From Clostridia bacterium (lineage in GTDB: Bacteria; Bacillota; Clostridia; Oscillospirales; CAG-272), in the NCBI GenBank assembly GCA_017471825.1, contig JAFURQ010000021.1, positions 62,001 to 126,000 of the forward strand: DNA of 64,000 bases, read 5' to 3'. Positions 42,338 through 51,063 of this stretch are shown one piece after another. Every line of letters starts with the position of its first letter. Position 1 is the stretch's first letter. The notes under the pieces are model-generated. The model did not search any database and was not told the origin of the DNA. It worked only from the letters and a program-made list of their open reading frames with translations. The position numbers and the translations under genes are program-made.

Positions 42338-43138
42338 TTAAACCGTACTCATCCACGCGACTGCGTAATCAACCCAGCCTTCGGCGAGAGGCTGGAGCCA
42401 CTCCTTATTGCCGTTTGCGGTAATTTCGTTGCCGAGGGCGACGCCGTGAGTGCCGTACGGATAGACGTGGAGCGTAACGCTGACACCTGCGTTGATGTAC
42501 GTATTGGCAAGCAGGAGCGAGCCGCAGACGGGCACTATCTCGTCGGTGGCGGTATGCCAAATAAATGCAGGGGGCGTGTTTTTGGTAACGTGCTCCTCTA
42601 ACGAATAGAGCCTTACGTCCTCGTCGGTGAACTCCGCGAGCGGCTTGCCGGAGAGGTTTTCAAAGCTCGAGCCGTGGGTGGGACACATAGCGCTTACAAC
42701 GGGGTAGGCATAGACCGAGCCCGTGGGGCGTGTCAAATTTTCGGGCAAGCCGAGCAGTCTTTCCGCGTATTTATATCTCGTCGCAAGCGTGCCCGAGAGG
42801 TGACCGCCCGCAGAGAAGCCGACGGTAAAAACTCTGCCGTCGCGCAGGGCGTATCTTTCCGCATTCTCCCTGATGTACGCGACCGCACGTGCCGCATCGG
42901 TCAGCTGCTCGGGGAAGTTATGCCCCTTACCGACTCTGTATGTGAGAACGAAGGCATTCACGCCGCGCTCAAGAAATGCGAGCGCTATCGGCTCACCCTC
43001 TCTGTCGGAGCAGACGGTGCCGTAGCCGCCGCCCGGGATTACGAGCATAGCATCTCTCGGCTCGCCGTCGGTATATGCAAAGACCTCAAGAGTTACCGTG
43101 GGGTTGTTTTTGTCAAGTGAAATAATCTCGTGTAGCAT
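42338..43138 (-). CDS. Alpha/beta hydrolase, acetyl-esterase-like (BD-FAE type)
   Basis: 266 residues: oxyanion loop VIPGGGYG, nucleophile elbow GFSAGGHLSG, and a late Asp and His in TATDEIVPV and PYGTHGVALG. The pattern resembles xylan/acetyl esterases. No signal peptide, so it would act inside the cell on imported oligosaccharides. ATG at 43138 with AAGGGAG. Confidence 0.85.
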   Translation of the reverse strand: MLHEIISLDKNNPTVTLEVFAYTDGEPRDAMLVIPGGGYGTVCSDREGEPIALAFLERGVNAFVLTYRVGKGHNFPEQLTDAARAVAYIRENAERYALRDGRVFTVGFSAGGHLSGTLATRYKYAERLLGLPENLTRPTGSVYAYPVVSAMCPTHGSSFENLSGKPLAEFTDEDVRLYSLEEHVTKNTPPAFIWHTATDEIVPVCGSLLLANTYINAGVSVTLHVYPYGTHGVALGNEITANGNKEWLQPLAEGWVDYAVAWMSTV

Positions 43139-43207
43139 ACAGGCTCCCTTCAAGATATATCTTTTTGCTTATTATACAATACCGAGAATAAAAAATCAAT
43201 AACCGCG

Positions 43208-43237
43208 ATAAAATTCCCCGCGAATAAATCCGCGGGG
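43208..43237 (-). terminator. Terminator after the small hypothetical gene
   Basis: CCCCGCG (43216-43222) and CGCGGGG (43231-43237); the minus-strand flank is AATTTTATC. Confidence 0.65.
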
Positions 43238-43243
43238 GTAAAA

Positions 43244-43471
43244 TTAGTTTATGCTGTCCCTACCGAGATAAAGATTGCGCTTTTCCTCGGGGGTGAGGGC
43301 GTCAATGTCCTTGCCGTTTTTGAGCGCGGTCCAGGCGCGGTTGGGAACGGGGGGATTGAACGCGGGGAGCTCCACACCGGGAGTGTTCACGCCGGGGATT
43401 GCGTTGTCGCCCTGTGCGCCCCTGTATTTGCTCGGGGTGGAATCCTTGGTAACGTTTTTCTTATCCTTCAT
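43244..43471 (-). CDS. Small hypothetical protein, Lys/Pro-rich
   Basis: 75 residues, hydrophilic: a Lys-rich start (MKDKKNVTKD), a Pro/Gly/Asn-rich middle (PGVNTPGVELPAFNPPVPNRAW) and a helical end (LTPEEKRNLYLGRDSI). I do not recognise a family. The start has GCGAGGT and the gene has its own terminator, which supports reality. A longer upstream frame runs into the opposite promoter. Possibly a spore or stress protein, unproved. Confidence 0.6.
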   Translation of the reverse strand: MKDKKNVTKDSTPSKYRGAQGDNAIPGVNTPGVELPAFNPPVPNRAWTALKNGKDIDALTPEEKRNLYLGRDSIN

Positions 43472-43563
43472 TTTTTTACCTCGCTTTTCTTTGGTAATAG
43501 CGGATACTCTTTTTCCGCTGTCACCGTTAGTTTTCCTTCGTTTAAAAATTATATACGAAAAAG

Positions 43564-43592
43564 TTGAAAAAGCGGCGCAAATGTGGTACAAT
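43564..43592 (+). promoter_or_regulatory. Promoter of the radical SAM gene
   Basis: TTGAAA (43564-43569), 17 bases, TACAAT (43587-43592), 28 bases before the start. Confidence 0.78.
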
Positions 43593-43619
43593 TAGGTATA
43601 AATTATTTCGGGAGGGAAA

Positions 43620-44516
43620 ATGCTTTACTACAATCTCAGCACCTACCTGCGCGAGCGGTACGGAAAAAGGCTCAAAAAAATATGCATTGACGGCGGCTTT
43701 TCCTGCCCGAATCGCGACGGAAAATGCGGCACGGGTGGCTGTGTCTTTTGCGGAGAGAGAGGCGCGGGCGAGCACATAGACCCCACCGCCTCGATTGGCG
43801 AGCAGGTGCGCGCGGCGTGCTCGGGCGCGGCGGCGGACGACGGCTTTATTGCGTATTTTCAGAATTTCACCAACACCTACGCGCCCGTCGAGGTTCTTAA
43901 AGAGAGGTATGACGCCGCCCTCGTTGACGACAGAATAAGGATACTTTCCATAGGGACGCGTCCCGACTGCATAAGCGAGGAGATCTGCTCTCTGCTCGAG
44001 GAATACCAAAAGGAGCGCGAGGTATGGGTCGAGCTCGGGCTTCAGACGGTGAGCGACGAAACTGCGCGGCTTATCAATCGCGGCTATCCCCTTTCGACCT
44101 TTGAGTCGGCACTCGCGATGCTCAAAGCTCACGGAATACCCGTTGTGGTGCACGTAATATTCGGTCTGCCGGGCGAGAGCCGAGAGGCTTACAGAAAAAC
44201 GGCAGATTACCTTGCGTCCCTTGGCGTTTTCGGGGTAAAAATACACTCCATCTACGTTATGCACGGCACGCGGCTCGCAGAAATGTACGGCGAAAAACGT
44301 TACACGCCCCCCACCCTTTCGGATTTTGCTGAGGCGGCGGCGTATGCCGTTGCTCGTCTACCCGAGGACACGGTTATACACAGACTAACGGGCGACTGTC
44401 CGCGCGATTTGCTCATAGCACCCGAATGGAACAGCGATAAAAACGCAGTCCTCGAGGCGATACGCTCCGAGCTCATCGGCAAGGGCTACCGACAGGGCTC
44501 GTTATTTGAGGAATAG
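43620..44516 (+). CDS. TIGR01212-type radical SAM protein (YhcC-like)
   Basis: 298 residues: ICIDGGFSCPNRDGKCGTGGCVFCGERGAG holds the Cys cluster near residues 28-45; then YFQNFTNTYAPVEVLKERY, SIGTRPDC, VWVELGLQT and HVIFGLPGES, all family features. The family has no settled reaction. GGGAGGG site 4 bases before the ATG. Single-gene unit with promoter and terminator. Confidence 0.93.
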   Translation: MLYYNLSTYLRERYGKRLKKICIDGGFSCPNRDGKCGTGGCVFCGERGAGEHIDPTASIGEQVRAACSGAAADDGFIAYFQNFTNTYAPVEVLKERYDAALVDDRIRILSIGTRPDCISEEICSLLEEYQKEREVWVELGLQTVSDETARLINRGYPLSTFESALAMLKAHGIPVVVHVIFGLPGESREAYRKTADYLASLGVFGVKIHSIYVMHGTRLAEMYGEKRYTPPTLSDFAEAAAYAVARLPEDTVIHRLTGDCPRDLLIAPEWNSDKNAVLEAIRSELIGKGYRQGSLFEE

Positions 44517-44548
44517 AAAAAACGGAAGCAGCTGCTTCCGTTTTTTAT
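44517..44548. terminator. Bidirectional terminator
   Basis: A perfect palindrome, AACGGAAGCAG (44521-44531) with CTGCTTCCGTT (44532-44542), framed by A and T runs between convergent genes. Confidence 0.92.
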
Positions 44549-45396
44549 TATGCCTTTACTGTATAAGATGTTACTCCGAGGACGGTTTCGCCGTCTATCT
44601 GCAGGGCGGTGGGGCGGTCAAATTCAACCGTTATTTCCTTGCCCTTGAAGGTTTCGATAAAGCTGTTTTTCAGGTGCTCGCCCTTGAAGATTGCGGGGAA
44701 TGCCATAAGCGTTCTGAGTCTGCCGGCGGTGTGCCAGACCATGAGCGTTACCTCGTGAGGCTCGGAGAGCCTCTGCTGCTCGGGGGTTGCCATCATACCG
44801 CCGCCGTAGTATCTGCCGTTCATCGTGGGGGCTATCCACACCTTCTTGAACTCGCGCTTTACGCCGTCGACAGTGACGGTGGCGTTTGCGGGCTTGTGGT
44901 GAAAAAGGACGCCCTTGATAGCGATTGCGGTATAATTTATCGGCTTGTCGCTGTCGGACGCGCGGAGCTTATCTCCGACCTCACAGCAGTATCCGTCTAT
45001 GCCGTAGCCTACTCCGTTGATGAAGCGGTGGGTTTTGCCGTTCACGGTGACGGTGGGGAGATTGGTTATATACTTTTTGATTGAGAAGGGCTCGGTTGTA
45101 TCGGTTACCTCTATATCGCGGAGAAAATCGTTGCCCGTGCCTGCGGCGTAGTACAGAACGTCGTTCTCTATCTCAATGTCGACGGTGTCGTTTACGAAGT
45201 GATTTATAGTTCCGTCGCCGCCTGCAAGGATTATTACGTCCTCCTTGTCAAGTGCGGAGAAAAACGCCTTGTAATCGGTCATCCCCGTCAAATCAATGCA
45301 CTCCGCGCTCTCACCGTACTTCTCCTTTAACACGTTGATTTTTTCTTCGCAGGTCTTGTTGCCTGCAAGTGGATTGTACAGAATGTAGTATTTCAT
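44548..45396 (-). CDS. Diacylglycerol/lipid kinase family protein (DagK/YegS type)
   Basis: 282 residues: start MKYYILYNPLAGNK, the ATP-binding signature ILAGGDGTINHFVND (about residue 57), AAGTGNDFLRDI and a C-terminal beta domain with IDGETVLG. It phosphorylates diacylglycerol or a related lipid at the membrane face. Promoter TTGTCA-17-TAAAAT at 45428-45456 on the minus strand. Confidence 0.9.
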   Translation of the reverse strand: MKYYILYNPLAGNKTCEEKINVLKEKYGESAECIDLTGMTDYKAFFSALDKEDVIILAGGDGTINHFVNDTVDIEIENDVLYYAAGTGNDFLRDIEVTDTTEPFSIKKYITNLPTVTVNGKTHRFINGVGYGIDGYCCEVGDKLRASDSDKPINYTAIAIKGVLFHHKPANATVTVDGVKREFKKVWIAPTMNGRYYGGGMMATPEQQRLSEPHEVTLMVWHTAGRLRTLMAFPAIFKGEHLKNSFIETFKGKEITVEFDRPTALQIDGETVLGVTSYTVKA

Positions 45397-45427
45397 ACTC
45401 CGACTCCTTTAAATTGATACAAGGAGA

Positions 45428-45456
45428 ATTTTAACACCTTTTAAAATGTTTGACAA
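45428..45456 (-). promoter_or_regulatory. Promoter of the lipid kinase gene
   Basis: Minus-strand TTGTCA (45451-45456), 17 bases, TAAAAT (45428-45433). Confidence 0.65.
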
Positions 45457-45521
45457 GTCAATTTCATAGCTTATTAACAGTTTGTTCACTAAATTTTGGA
45501 GAAATAACCCGATTTTTGCAC

Positions 45522-46715
45522 CTATTTTTGAGCATTTTTCTCAAATTCGAGCTCATTGAGGAACTCTTTTATTCTGCGGAGCGCCTCTCTTATATGAGTG
45601 AGAGAGTAGCAGTATGAGGCTCGTATAAAGCCCTCGCCCGATTCGCCGAAGGCGGTGCCGGGGACAACGGCGACCTTTTTTGAATAGAGGAGCCTTTCGC
45701 AAAACTCCTCCGAGGTTAGCCCTGTTTTTCTGATGCTCGGAAAGGCGTAAAATGCGCCTCTCGGCTCACGGCACTCAAGCCCTATTTCGTTGAAGCCGTT
45801 GACTATTATTTTTCGTCTTGCGTCGTATTCCTCCACCATCGCCTCCACCGCCTCGTCGCAGGAGCGCAGTGCCTCTATTGCCGCGTATTGCGAGGTGGTT
45901 GGGGCGCACATTATTGCATACTGATGAATTTTGGTTATCTCGGAGAGCACGGGCTCGGGGCCGAGGGCGTAGCCGAGTCGCCAGCCCGTCATTGAAAACG
46001 CCTTTGAAAATCCGCCTATGACTACCGTGCGCTCGCGCATTCCCTCAACCGAGGACACTGTGGTGTGCCTTATGCCGCCGAAGGTAAGCTCGGCGTAAAT
46101 CTCGTCGGAGATGACCATAATATCGGTATCGCGAAGCACCTCGGCAAGCAGGGCTATATCCTCCCTCTCCATAATCGCGCCCGTGGGGTTTGAGGGGTAT
46201 GGGAGAATGAGCGCCTTCGTTTTTTCACTGATTGCGGCGCGAAGCTCGTCGGGGGTGATTTTGAAGCCGTTTTCCGCCTTGGTATTAACGATTACGGGCG
46301 TGCCGCCTGCAAGACGGGTTATAGGCTCGTAGCAAACGTACGAGGGCTGCGGAATTATCACCTCGTCGCCCGGGCTTACGAGGGCGCGGACTGCCATATC
46401 TATTGCCTCACTGCCGCCGACGGTTACGAGAACCTCGCCCATCGGGTCGTACTCTACGCCGTATTTGCGCAGGTTATAGCACGAGATTTCGCGGCGAAGC
46501 TCGTCAAGGCCGCGGTTCGAGGTATAGCGGGTGCGAGCCTTCTCAAGCGAGCGGATAGCCGCAGAGCGTATCTGCCACGGGGTGCGGAAATCGGGCTCGC
46601 CGACGCCGAGAGATATTACCCCGTCCATTGTATTTGCAATATCGAAAAATTTACGGATACCCGACGGCTTCATCTCTGTTACTGTGCGTGAGAGAACCCT
46701 TGAGTAATCTATCAT
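45522..46715 (-). CDS. Class I/II PLP aminotransferase (PatA/aspartate type)
   Basis: 397 residues with SLGVGEPDFRTP at the start, PYPSNPTGAIM, SDEIYAELTF, and the PLP-Lys in GGFSKAFSMTGWRLGYALGP. It transfers amino groups between amino acids and 2-oxo acids; the amino acid is not predictable. ATG overlaps the Lrp stop by four bases, so the regulator and enzyme are coupled. Confidence 0.92.
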   Translation of the reverse strand: MIDYSRVLSRTVTEMKPSGIRKFFDIANTMDGVISLGVGEPDFRTPWQIRSAAIRSLEKARTRYTSNRGLDELRREISCYNLRKYGVEYDPMGEVLVTVGGSEAIDMAVRALVSPGDEVIIPQPSYVCYEPITRLAGGTPVIVNTKAENGFKITPDELRAAISEKTKALILPYPSNPTGAIMEREDIALLAEVLRDTDIMVISDEIYAELTFGGIRHTTVSSVEGMRERTVVIGGFSKAFSMTGWRLGYALGPEPVLSEITKIHQYAIMCAPTTSQYAAIEALRSCDEAVEAMVEEYDARRKIIVNGFNEIGLECREPRGAFYAFPSIRKTGLTSEEFCERLLYSKKVAVVPGTAFGESGEGFIRASYCYSLTHIREALRRIKEFLNELEFEKNAQK

Positions 46716-47194
46716 AGCGAAACGCGGCTCCTTTCGTCATCGTCTGTGCCGAAAAGCTCGGTGCCGTAGTCCTTGTATCTGCGCATTATAAACTGCGTTG
46801 CGGTAGAGGTAACGTTCTCTATCGTCGCAAGCTCCTTCGCAACGAAATCGGACACCTGACGGAAGGTCTTGCCCCTGACTACAACAATGAGGTCGCAGGC
46901 TCCGGACATAAGATAGACCGACTCGACCTCGGGAAAATGAGATATTTTTTCTGCCACGTCCTCAAAGCCGAGCTCCGCCTTGGGAACTACCTTCAGCTCG
47001 ATTATTGCGCTGACCGTATCCTCGCCGAGCTTCTCGCCGTCTACTACGCACCGATAGCCGCGTATTATGCCCTGCTCCTCCATTTCGCCTATTCTACCCT
47101 CGACCTCGGCTGAGCTGATGCCGAGTGCCGCGGCAATATCGCTTACGCTTATACGCGCATCCTTTTCAAGAAGCTTTAAAATTTTCGTGTTCAT
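46712..47194 (-). CDS. Lrp/AsnC-family regulator
   Basis: 160 residues: N-terminal HTH (MNTKILKLLEKDARISVSDIAAALGISSAEVEGRIGEMEEQGIIRGY) and RAM/AsnC effector domain (SAIIELKVVPKAELGFEDVAEKISHFPEVESVYLMSGACDLIVVVRG). ATG at 47194 with GGGAGA. Likely senses an amino acid and controls the coupled aminotransferase, which is inference from the overlap. Confidence 0.93.
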   Translation of the reverse strand: MNTKILKLLEKDARISVSDIAAALGISSAEVEGRIGEMEEQGIIRGYRCVVDGEKLGEDTVSAIIELKVVPKAELGFEDVAEKISHFPEVESVYLMSGACDLIVVVRGKTFRQVSDFVAKELATIENVTSTATQFIMRRYKDYGTELFGTDDDERSRVSL

Positions 47195-47232
47195 AAAAAT
47201 TCTCCCTAAACGTACATATAAAAATTGCTTAT

Positions 47233-47261
47233 AATATATCAAAACGCAGTCAATTTGTCAA
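47233..47261 (-). promoter_or_regulatory. Promoter of the Lrp-aminotransferase operon
   Basis: Minus-strand TTGACA (47256-47261), 17 bases, TATATT (47233-47238). Confidence 0.8.
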
Positions 47262-47331
47262 TAGAACATTGATTTTATTATATACTTATTCTATAAAAAT
47301 ATTTAAATCCGGCTGTTTTGGCGCGGATAAT

Positions 47332-47364
47332 AAAAATGCAGAAGCGCGAGCTTCTGCATTTTTG
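47332..47364. terminator. Terminator of the purine operon
   Basis: GCAGAAGC (47338-47345), loop GCGA, GCTTCTGC (47350-47357), with A and T runs on the two sides; directly after the purL stop. Confidence 0.9.
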
Positions 47365-47372
47365 CTTTGATT

Positions 47373-50300
47373 TTATTTGAAATACTTAACCATAGATTTG
47401 AACATCTTGATGTCGTATTCGCCGTATACGTTGCGGTACAGACCGTCGCCGATACGCTCGGAGTGACCCATTTTACCGAACACTCTGCCGTCAGCCGAGG
47501 TGATACCCTCGATTGCAAGGGCGGAGCCGTTGGGGTTGTAGGCTACGTCATAGGTTGCCGCGCCGTCCATATCAACGTACTGTGTTGCTATCTGACCGCC
47601 TGCGATAAGCTGCGCTATCACCTCATCGGTGGCGAGGAATTTGCCCTCTCCGTGAGAGATTGGCACGTTGTATATCTCACCGACCTCGCACTCCGCAAGC
47701 CAGGGGGACATATTGGAGGCGATGCGCGTTCTCACAATCTTGGACTGGTGGCGCGCGATATTGTTGAAGGTGAGGGTGGGACAGCTCTCGTCGGTGTCTA
47801 TGATTTTGCCGAAGGGGAGAAGTCCGAGCTTAATAAGAGCCTGGAAGCCGTTACAGATACCGCACATAAGACCGTCGCGGTTGTCAAGCAGGTCGGTTAC
47901 TGCCGCCTTTACGCCTGCGCCGCGGAAGAATGCGGTAATGAACTTGCCCGAGCCGTCGGGCTCGTCGCCGCCCGAGAAGCCGCCCGGAACGAAGATTGCC
48001 TGTGCGGATTTGATTTTTTCCGCGAAGGTGTCCGCGCTCCTCTTGACTCCGTCTGCGGTGAGGTTATTGATAACGAATATTTCGGGCTCGGCACCGGCGT
48101 CGCGAACCGCCTTCGCGGAATCGTACTCACAGTTGGTGCCGGGGAATACGGGGATAAGCACTCTCGGCTTTGCACATTTGATTGCGGGGGCGCGGCGCGC
48201 TGTGGCGGTATGGGATACCGTTTCAGGCTTCTGCTCCGCCGATTTGATATTGCAGGGGTAAATGGGCTCGAGCTTGCCCTCGTAGGCGCTTATAACGGCA
48301 CCCGTGTCGAGTTTTTCGTCGCCATAGGTGTATTTCTGCTCCTCGGTGACGTAGCCGACGAGCGTGCCGCCGACGTCCTCTGTTACCTCAAGGACGAAGG
48401 AGCCGTAGAGTCTGCCGAACAGCTCTCGAAGGGTGAGCGCACTGTCGAAGCTGAAGCCGAAGCCGTTACCCATAGACATCTTGAGCACTGCCTCACAAAC
48501 GCCGCCGTAGGTCACGGTGTACGCAGAAAGAGCCTTGCCCGTGCGCATAAGAGCGGTCACTCTGTCAAAGAGGGCGAGAAGCGAGTCTGTTACGGGAATG
48601 CCGTGCTCGTCGTATTCGGGTGTGAGAAGAACCACACGCGAGCCGCTCCTCTTGAACTCGGGGGAGATTACGTTCTCCGCCTTGTCGGTGGTGACGGCAA
48701 AGGAGATGAGAGTGGGGGGGACGTCGATATTCTCGAAGGTACCGCTCATAGAGTCCTTACCGCCGATAGCGGCAACGCCGAGCTCCATCTGCGCCTTGAA
48801 CGCGCCGAGCAGGGCGGCGAGGGGCTTGCCCCATCTTTTCGGGTCCTTCATAGGCTTTTCAAAGTATTCCTGGAAGGTGAGGTAGGTATCCTTAAAATCT
48901 GCGCCCGTTGCAATAAGCTTGCTGACCGACTCCACAACCGCCATATACGCGCCGTGGTAGGGGCTCGCAGTGGAGAGGTCGGGGTTGTAGCCCCAGGACA
49001 TAAAGGATACGTCGGAGGTATGCTTTTCCTCCATAGAGATTTTATGTACCATTGCCTGAATCGGAGTGCGCTGATACTTGCCGCCGAAGGGCATAAGCAC
49101 GGTGCCTGCGCCGATGGTACTGTCGAAGCGCTCCGAAAGTCCGCGCTTGGAGCAGGTGTTGAGTCCCTCTGCTACCGCCATCATACCCTCGGTGAAGCTC
49201 TCGGGCAGAGCCTTTTCAATGCTCTCAACCTTGGGTGCCTCGATGCTTATATGCTTTTCCGCGCCGTTGGAATTCAAGAACTCGCGGCTGATGTCGCAGA
49301 TAACCGCGCCGTTCCATCTCATAGTGAGTCTTTTCTCTGCCTTTACAACGGCAACCACGGTTGCCTCGAGGTTTTCGCTCTCTGCAAGAGCGAGGAAGGC
49401 TTCGCGGTTTTCGGGCTCGATAACCACCGCCATTCTCTCCTGCGATTCGGAGATGGCAAGCTCGGTGCCGTCAAGGCCCTCGTACTTCTTGGGAACTGCG
49501 TTAAGGTCGATGTCAAGACCGTCGGCAAGCTCGCCGATGGCAACCGATACACCGCCCGCGCCAAAGTCGTTACATCTCTTTATCATACGCGAAACGGTGG
49601 GATTTCTGAACAGACGCTGAAGCTTTCTTTCCTCGGGGGCGTTACCCTTCTGAACCTCGGCTCCGCAGCTCTCGAGTGATTTGAGGTTGTGCGATTTCGA
49701 CGAGCCTGTTGCACCGCCGCAGCCGTCGCGGCCGGTTCTGCCGCCGAGAAGAATGACGAGGTCACCGTCTGAGGGACACTCGCGGCGTACGTTTGCCTCG
49801 GGTGCGGCGGCGATAACCGCGCCGACCTCCATATGTTTTGCGGCGTAGCCGTCGTGATATATTTCGTCAACTATACCCGTTGCAAGACCTATCTGGTTGC
49901 CGTAGGAGGAGTAGCCTGCCGCGGCTGTGGTGACTATCTTACGCTGGGGGAGCTTACCGGGGAGGGTTTCCTCGATGGGCTTAGTCGGGTCTGCGGCGCC
50001 CGTAAGGCGCATTGCCGCATAGACGTAGGAGCGTCCCGAAAGGGGGTCGCGAATCGCGCCGCCGATGCAGGTTGCCGCACCGCCAAAGGGCTCGATTTCG
50101 GTGGGGTGGTTGTGGGTTTCGTTCTTGAAAAGGAGAAGCCACGGCTCCTTCACACCGTCTGCCTCGACCTCAATTTTTACAGTGCAGGCATTGATTTCCT
50201 CTGATTCGTCAAGCTTATCGAGCTTACCGAGCTTACGAAGGCATTTTGCCGCTATTGTGCCGATGTCCATAAGGTTCTGCGGCTTGGTTCTGCCTATCGA

Positions 50301-51059
50301 CTCTCTTGCCGCGAGGTAGTCGCGATACGCCCTATCAAGCAGCTCGTCCTCAAAGCTCACGCTGTCGATGGTGGTGAGAAAGGTTGTGTGACGGCAGTGA
50401 TCCGACCAGTAGGTGTCGATCATCTTTATCTCGGTTATCGTCGGGCATCTTCCCTCGGTTTTGAAGTACGCCTGACAGAATTTTATATCGTCAATATCCA
50501 TCGCAAGACCGTACGAGGCGATAAAATCCGAGAGCCCCGACTCGTCGAGGTCAAGGAAGCCCTCGAGAACCTTTACGGTGGTGGGAATGGTGTATTCGAT
50601 TTTTATAGTGTCCTTCGGCTCGAGGGACGCCTCGCGGGATTCGACGGGGTTGATTACGTGCTTTTTGATTTTTGCAAGCTCACCGTCGGTGATGCTGCCG
50701 TAGAGCATATATACTCTCGCGCTCGCGACGTGGGGCTTGTCGCCTTGCGATATGAGCTGTATGCACTGCGCGGCGGAATCGGCGCGCTGGTCGAACTGTC
50801 CCGGCAGGTATTCGGTGGCGAAAACCACTGCTCCGTCGGTATCAAGCGCGCGGTACACGTTGTCAAGCTGGGGCTCGGAGAACACGGTGCCGACCGCGTA
50901 ATCAAAGAGCTCCTCGGTGATGTTTTCCGCGTCGTAGCGGTTGATTATTCTTACTCTTTCAACGCTTTTAATACCGAGAAAGGTGGATATTTCATTTTTA
51001 AGAGCTGTCGCCTCGTTGTCAAGGCCGCACTTTTTTTCTACGTAGATGCGATATACCAT
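47373..51059 (-). CDS. purL: Phosphoribosylformylglycinamidine synthase, single-chain
   Basis: 1228 residues combining the synthase and a C-terminal glutaminase. Synthase: TYWSDHCRHTTF (about residue 218), LLFKNETHNHPTEIEPFGGA, FGAGGVSVAIGEL, and GGKDSMSGT. Glutaminase from about residue 965: IPVFPGTNCEYDSA, FVPGGFSGGDE, catalytic Cys in MCGICNGFQALI and His in PISHGEGKF. Makes FGAM from FGAR, Gln and ATP. Many Bacillota split this into PurS, PurQ and PurL; here it is the fused clade. AAGGAAGG site; four bases after purD. Last gene of the operon. Confidence 0.96.
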   Translation of the reverse strand: MVYRIYVEKKCGLDNEATALKNEISTFLGIKSVERVRIINRYDAENITEELFDYAVGTVFSEPQLDNVYRALDTDGAVVFATEYLPGQFDQRADSAAQCIQLISQGDKPHVASARVYMLYGSITDGELAKIKKHVINPVESREASLEPKDTIKIEYTIPTTVKVLEGFLDLDESGLSDFIASYGLAMDIDDIKFCQAYFKTEGRCPTITEIKMIDTYWSDHCRHTTFLTTIDSVSFEDELLDRAYRDYLAARESIGRTKPQNLMDIGTIAAKCLRKLGKLDKLDESEEINACTVKIEVEADGVKEPWLLLFKNETHNHPTEIEPFGGAATCIGGAIRDPLSGRSYVYAAMRLTGAADPTKPIEETLPGKLPQRKIVTTAAAGYSSYGNQIGLATGIVDEIYHDGYAAKHMEVGAVIAAAPEANVRRECPSDGDLVILLGGRTGRDGCGGATGSSKSHNLKSLESCGAEVQKGNAPEERKLQRLFRNPTVSRMIKRCNDFGAGGVSVAIGELADGLDIDLNAVPKKYEGLDGTELAISESQERMAVVIEPENREAFLALAESENLEATVVAVVKAEKRLTMRWNGAVICDISREFLNSNGAEKHISIEAPKVESIEKALPESFTEGMMAVAEGLNTCSKRGLSERFDSTIGAGTVLMPFGGKYQRTPIQAMVHKISMEEKHTSDVSFMSWGYNPDLSTASPYHGAYMAVVESVSKLIATGADFKDTYLTFQEYFEKPMKDPKRWGKPLAALLGAFKAQMELGVAAIGGKDSMSGTFENIDVPPTLISFAVTTDKAENVISPEFKRSGSRVVLLTPEYDEHGIPVTDSLLALFDRVTALMRTGKALSAYTVTYGGVCEAVLKMSMGNGFGFSFDSALTLRELFGRLYGSFVLEVTEDVGGTLVGYVTEEQKYTYGDEKLDTGAVISAYEGKLEPIYPCNIKSAEQKPETVSHTATARRAPAIKCAKPRVLIPVFPGTNCEYDSAKAVRDAGAEPEIFVINNLTADGVKRSADTFAEKIKSAQAIFVPGGFSGGDEPDGSGKFITAFFRGAGVKAAVTDLLDNRDGLMCGICNGFQALIKLGLLPFGKIIDTDESCPTLTFNNIARHQSKIVRTRIASNMSPWLAECEVGEIYNVPISHGEGKFLATDEVIAQLIAGGQIATQYVDMDGAATYDVAYNPNGSALAIEGITSADGRVFGKMGHSERIGDGLYRNVYGEYDIKMFKSMVKYFK

Positions 51060-51063
51060 TCTC

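Noticed and set aside
47367..49679. A 770-codon open frame on the plus strand opposite purL
   Set aside because: It is antisense to strongly conserved PurL sequence, has no family resemblance and an odd Gly/Ala/Leu/Arg composition; a shadow of GC-biased codons.
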